A stretch of DNA of 5,016 bases from Candidatus Atribacter alterifermentans. GTDB taxonomy: Bacteria > Atribacterota > Atribacteria > Atribacterales > Atribacteraceae. The position numbers and the translations under genes are program-made. This document shows, piece by piece, positions 4,991 through 5,016 of this stretch. The notes beneath the pieces are model-generated. The model was given only the letters and a program-made list of their open reading frames with translations. It was not told the DNA's origin and did not search any database. Each line of letters starts with the position of its first letter. Within the stretch, counting starts at the first letter, position 1. The stretch covers positions 1 through 5,016 of the forward strand of contig JAAYUP010000454.1 of the NCBI GenBank assembly GCA_012517635.1, written 5' to 3'.

Positions 4991-5016
4991 TATCCTGTTG
5001 TAGTTTACAGGATAGA
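4991..5016. repeat. Hairpin at the window edge repeating the AGGATAGA motif
   Basis: A perfect 8-bp stem, TATCCTGT (4991-4998) and ACAGGATA (5007-5014), encloses an 8-nt loop. The last nine bases of the window, CAGGATAGA (5008-5016), are identical to 4878-4886, the left edge of the nested element. Another copy of that element may therefore begin here and run out of the window. Confidence 0.5.

Noticed and set aside
4742..5016. CRISPR array
   Set aside because: The repeats differ from one another, are not evenly spaced and have no spacer-repeat pattern; they are palindromic intergenic elements.

Overview
The window is a low-GC bacterial chromosome segment carrying a conserved membrane-insertion/tRNA-modification gene cluster next to what looks like the replication origin. 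The order yidD-yidC-jag(khpB)-mnmE is the block usually found beside oriC in Firmicutes and several other low-GC lineages. YidC is the short (Oxa1/SpoIIIJ-like) form. I cannot fix the phylum from sequence alone. Firmicutes-like candidate phyla such as Atribacterota are possible, but that is a guess. No sign of plasmid, phage or defence genes is present.

Layout: 1-158 is the 3' end of yidD (+). 175-969 is yidC (+), 953-1765 jag/khpB (+, overlapping yidC by 17 nt) and 1758-3134 mnmE (+, overlapping jag by 8 nt). These four genes are packed tightly enough to be one operon. After a 161-nt spacer, rsmG (gidB) runs on the minus strand, 3296-4021, convergent to mnmE. mnmG, often found between mnmE and rsmG, is absent. 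From 4022 to the window end (about 1 kb) there is no convincing gene.

That gene-free kilobase has two parts. The first (about 4014-4720) is very AT-rich. It has two perfect DnaA boxes (TTATCCACA), one of them lying across the rsmG start codon, plus three one-mismatch boxes, all in the same orientation. It also has a perfect 16-bp parS site (TGTTCCACGTGGAACA) set in a 34-bp perfect palindrome. This is a good candidate for oriC with the ParB-loading centre. The second part (about 4742-5016) is less AT-rich and is a pile-up of short palindromic intergenic repeats: hairpins, a 7-bp tandem repeat and nested inverted repeats. These resemble dispersed REP/MITE-like elements.

Functionally, YidD and YidC act in membrane protein insertion, Jag/KhpB is an RNA-binding partner commonly encoded with YidC, MnmE modifies the tRNA wobble uridine, and RsmG methylates 16S rRNA. 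The most interesting points are the origin/parS arrangement, its physical overlap with rsmG initiation, and the clustered repeats at the right edge. I see no protein-coding system that is new.
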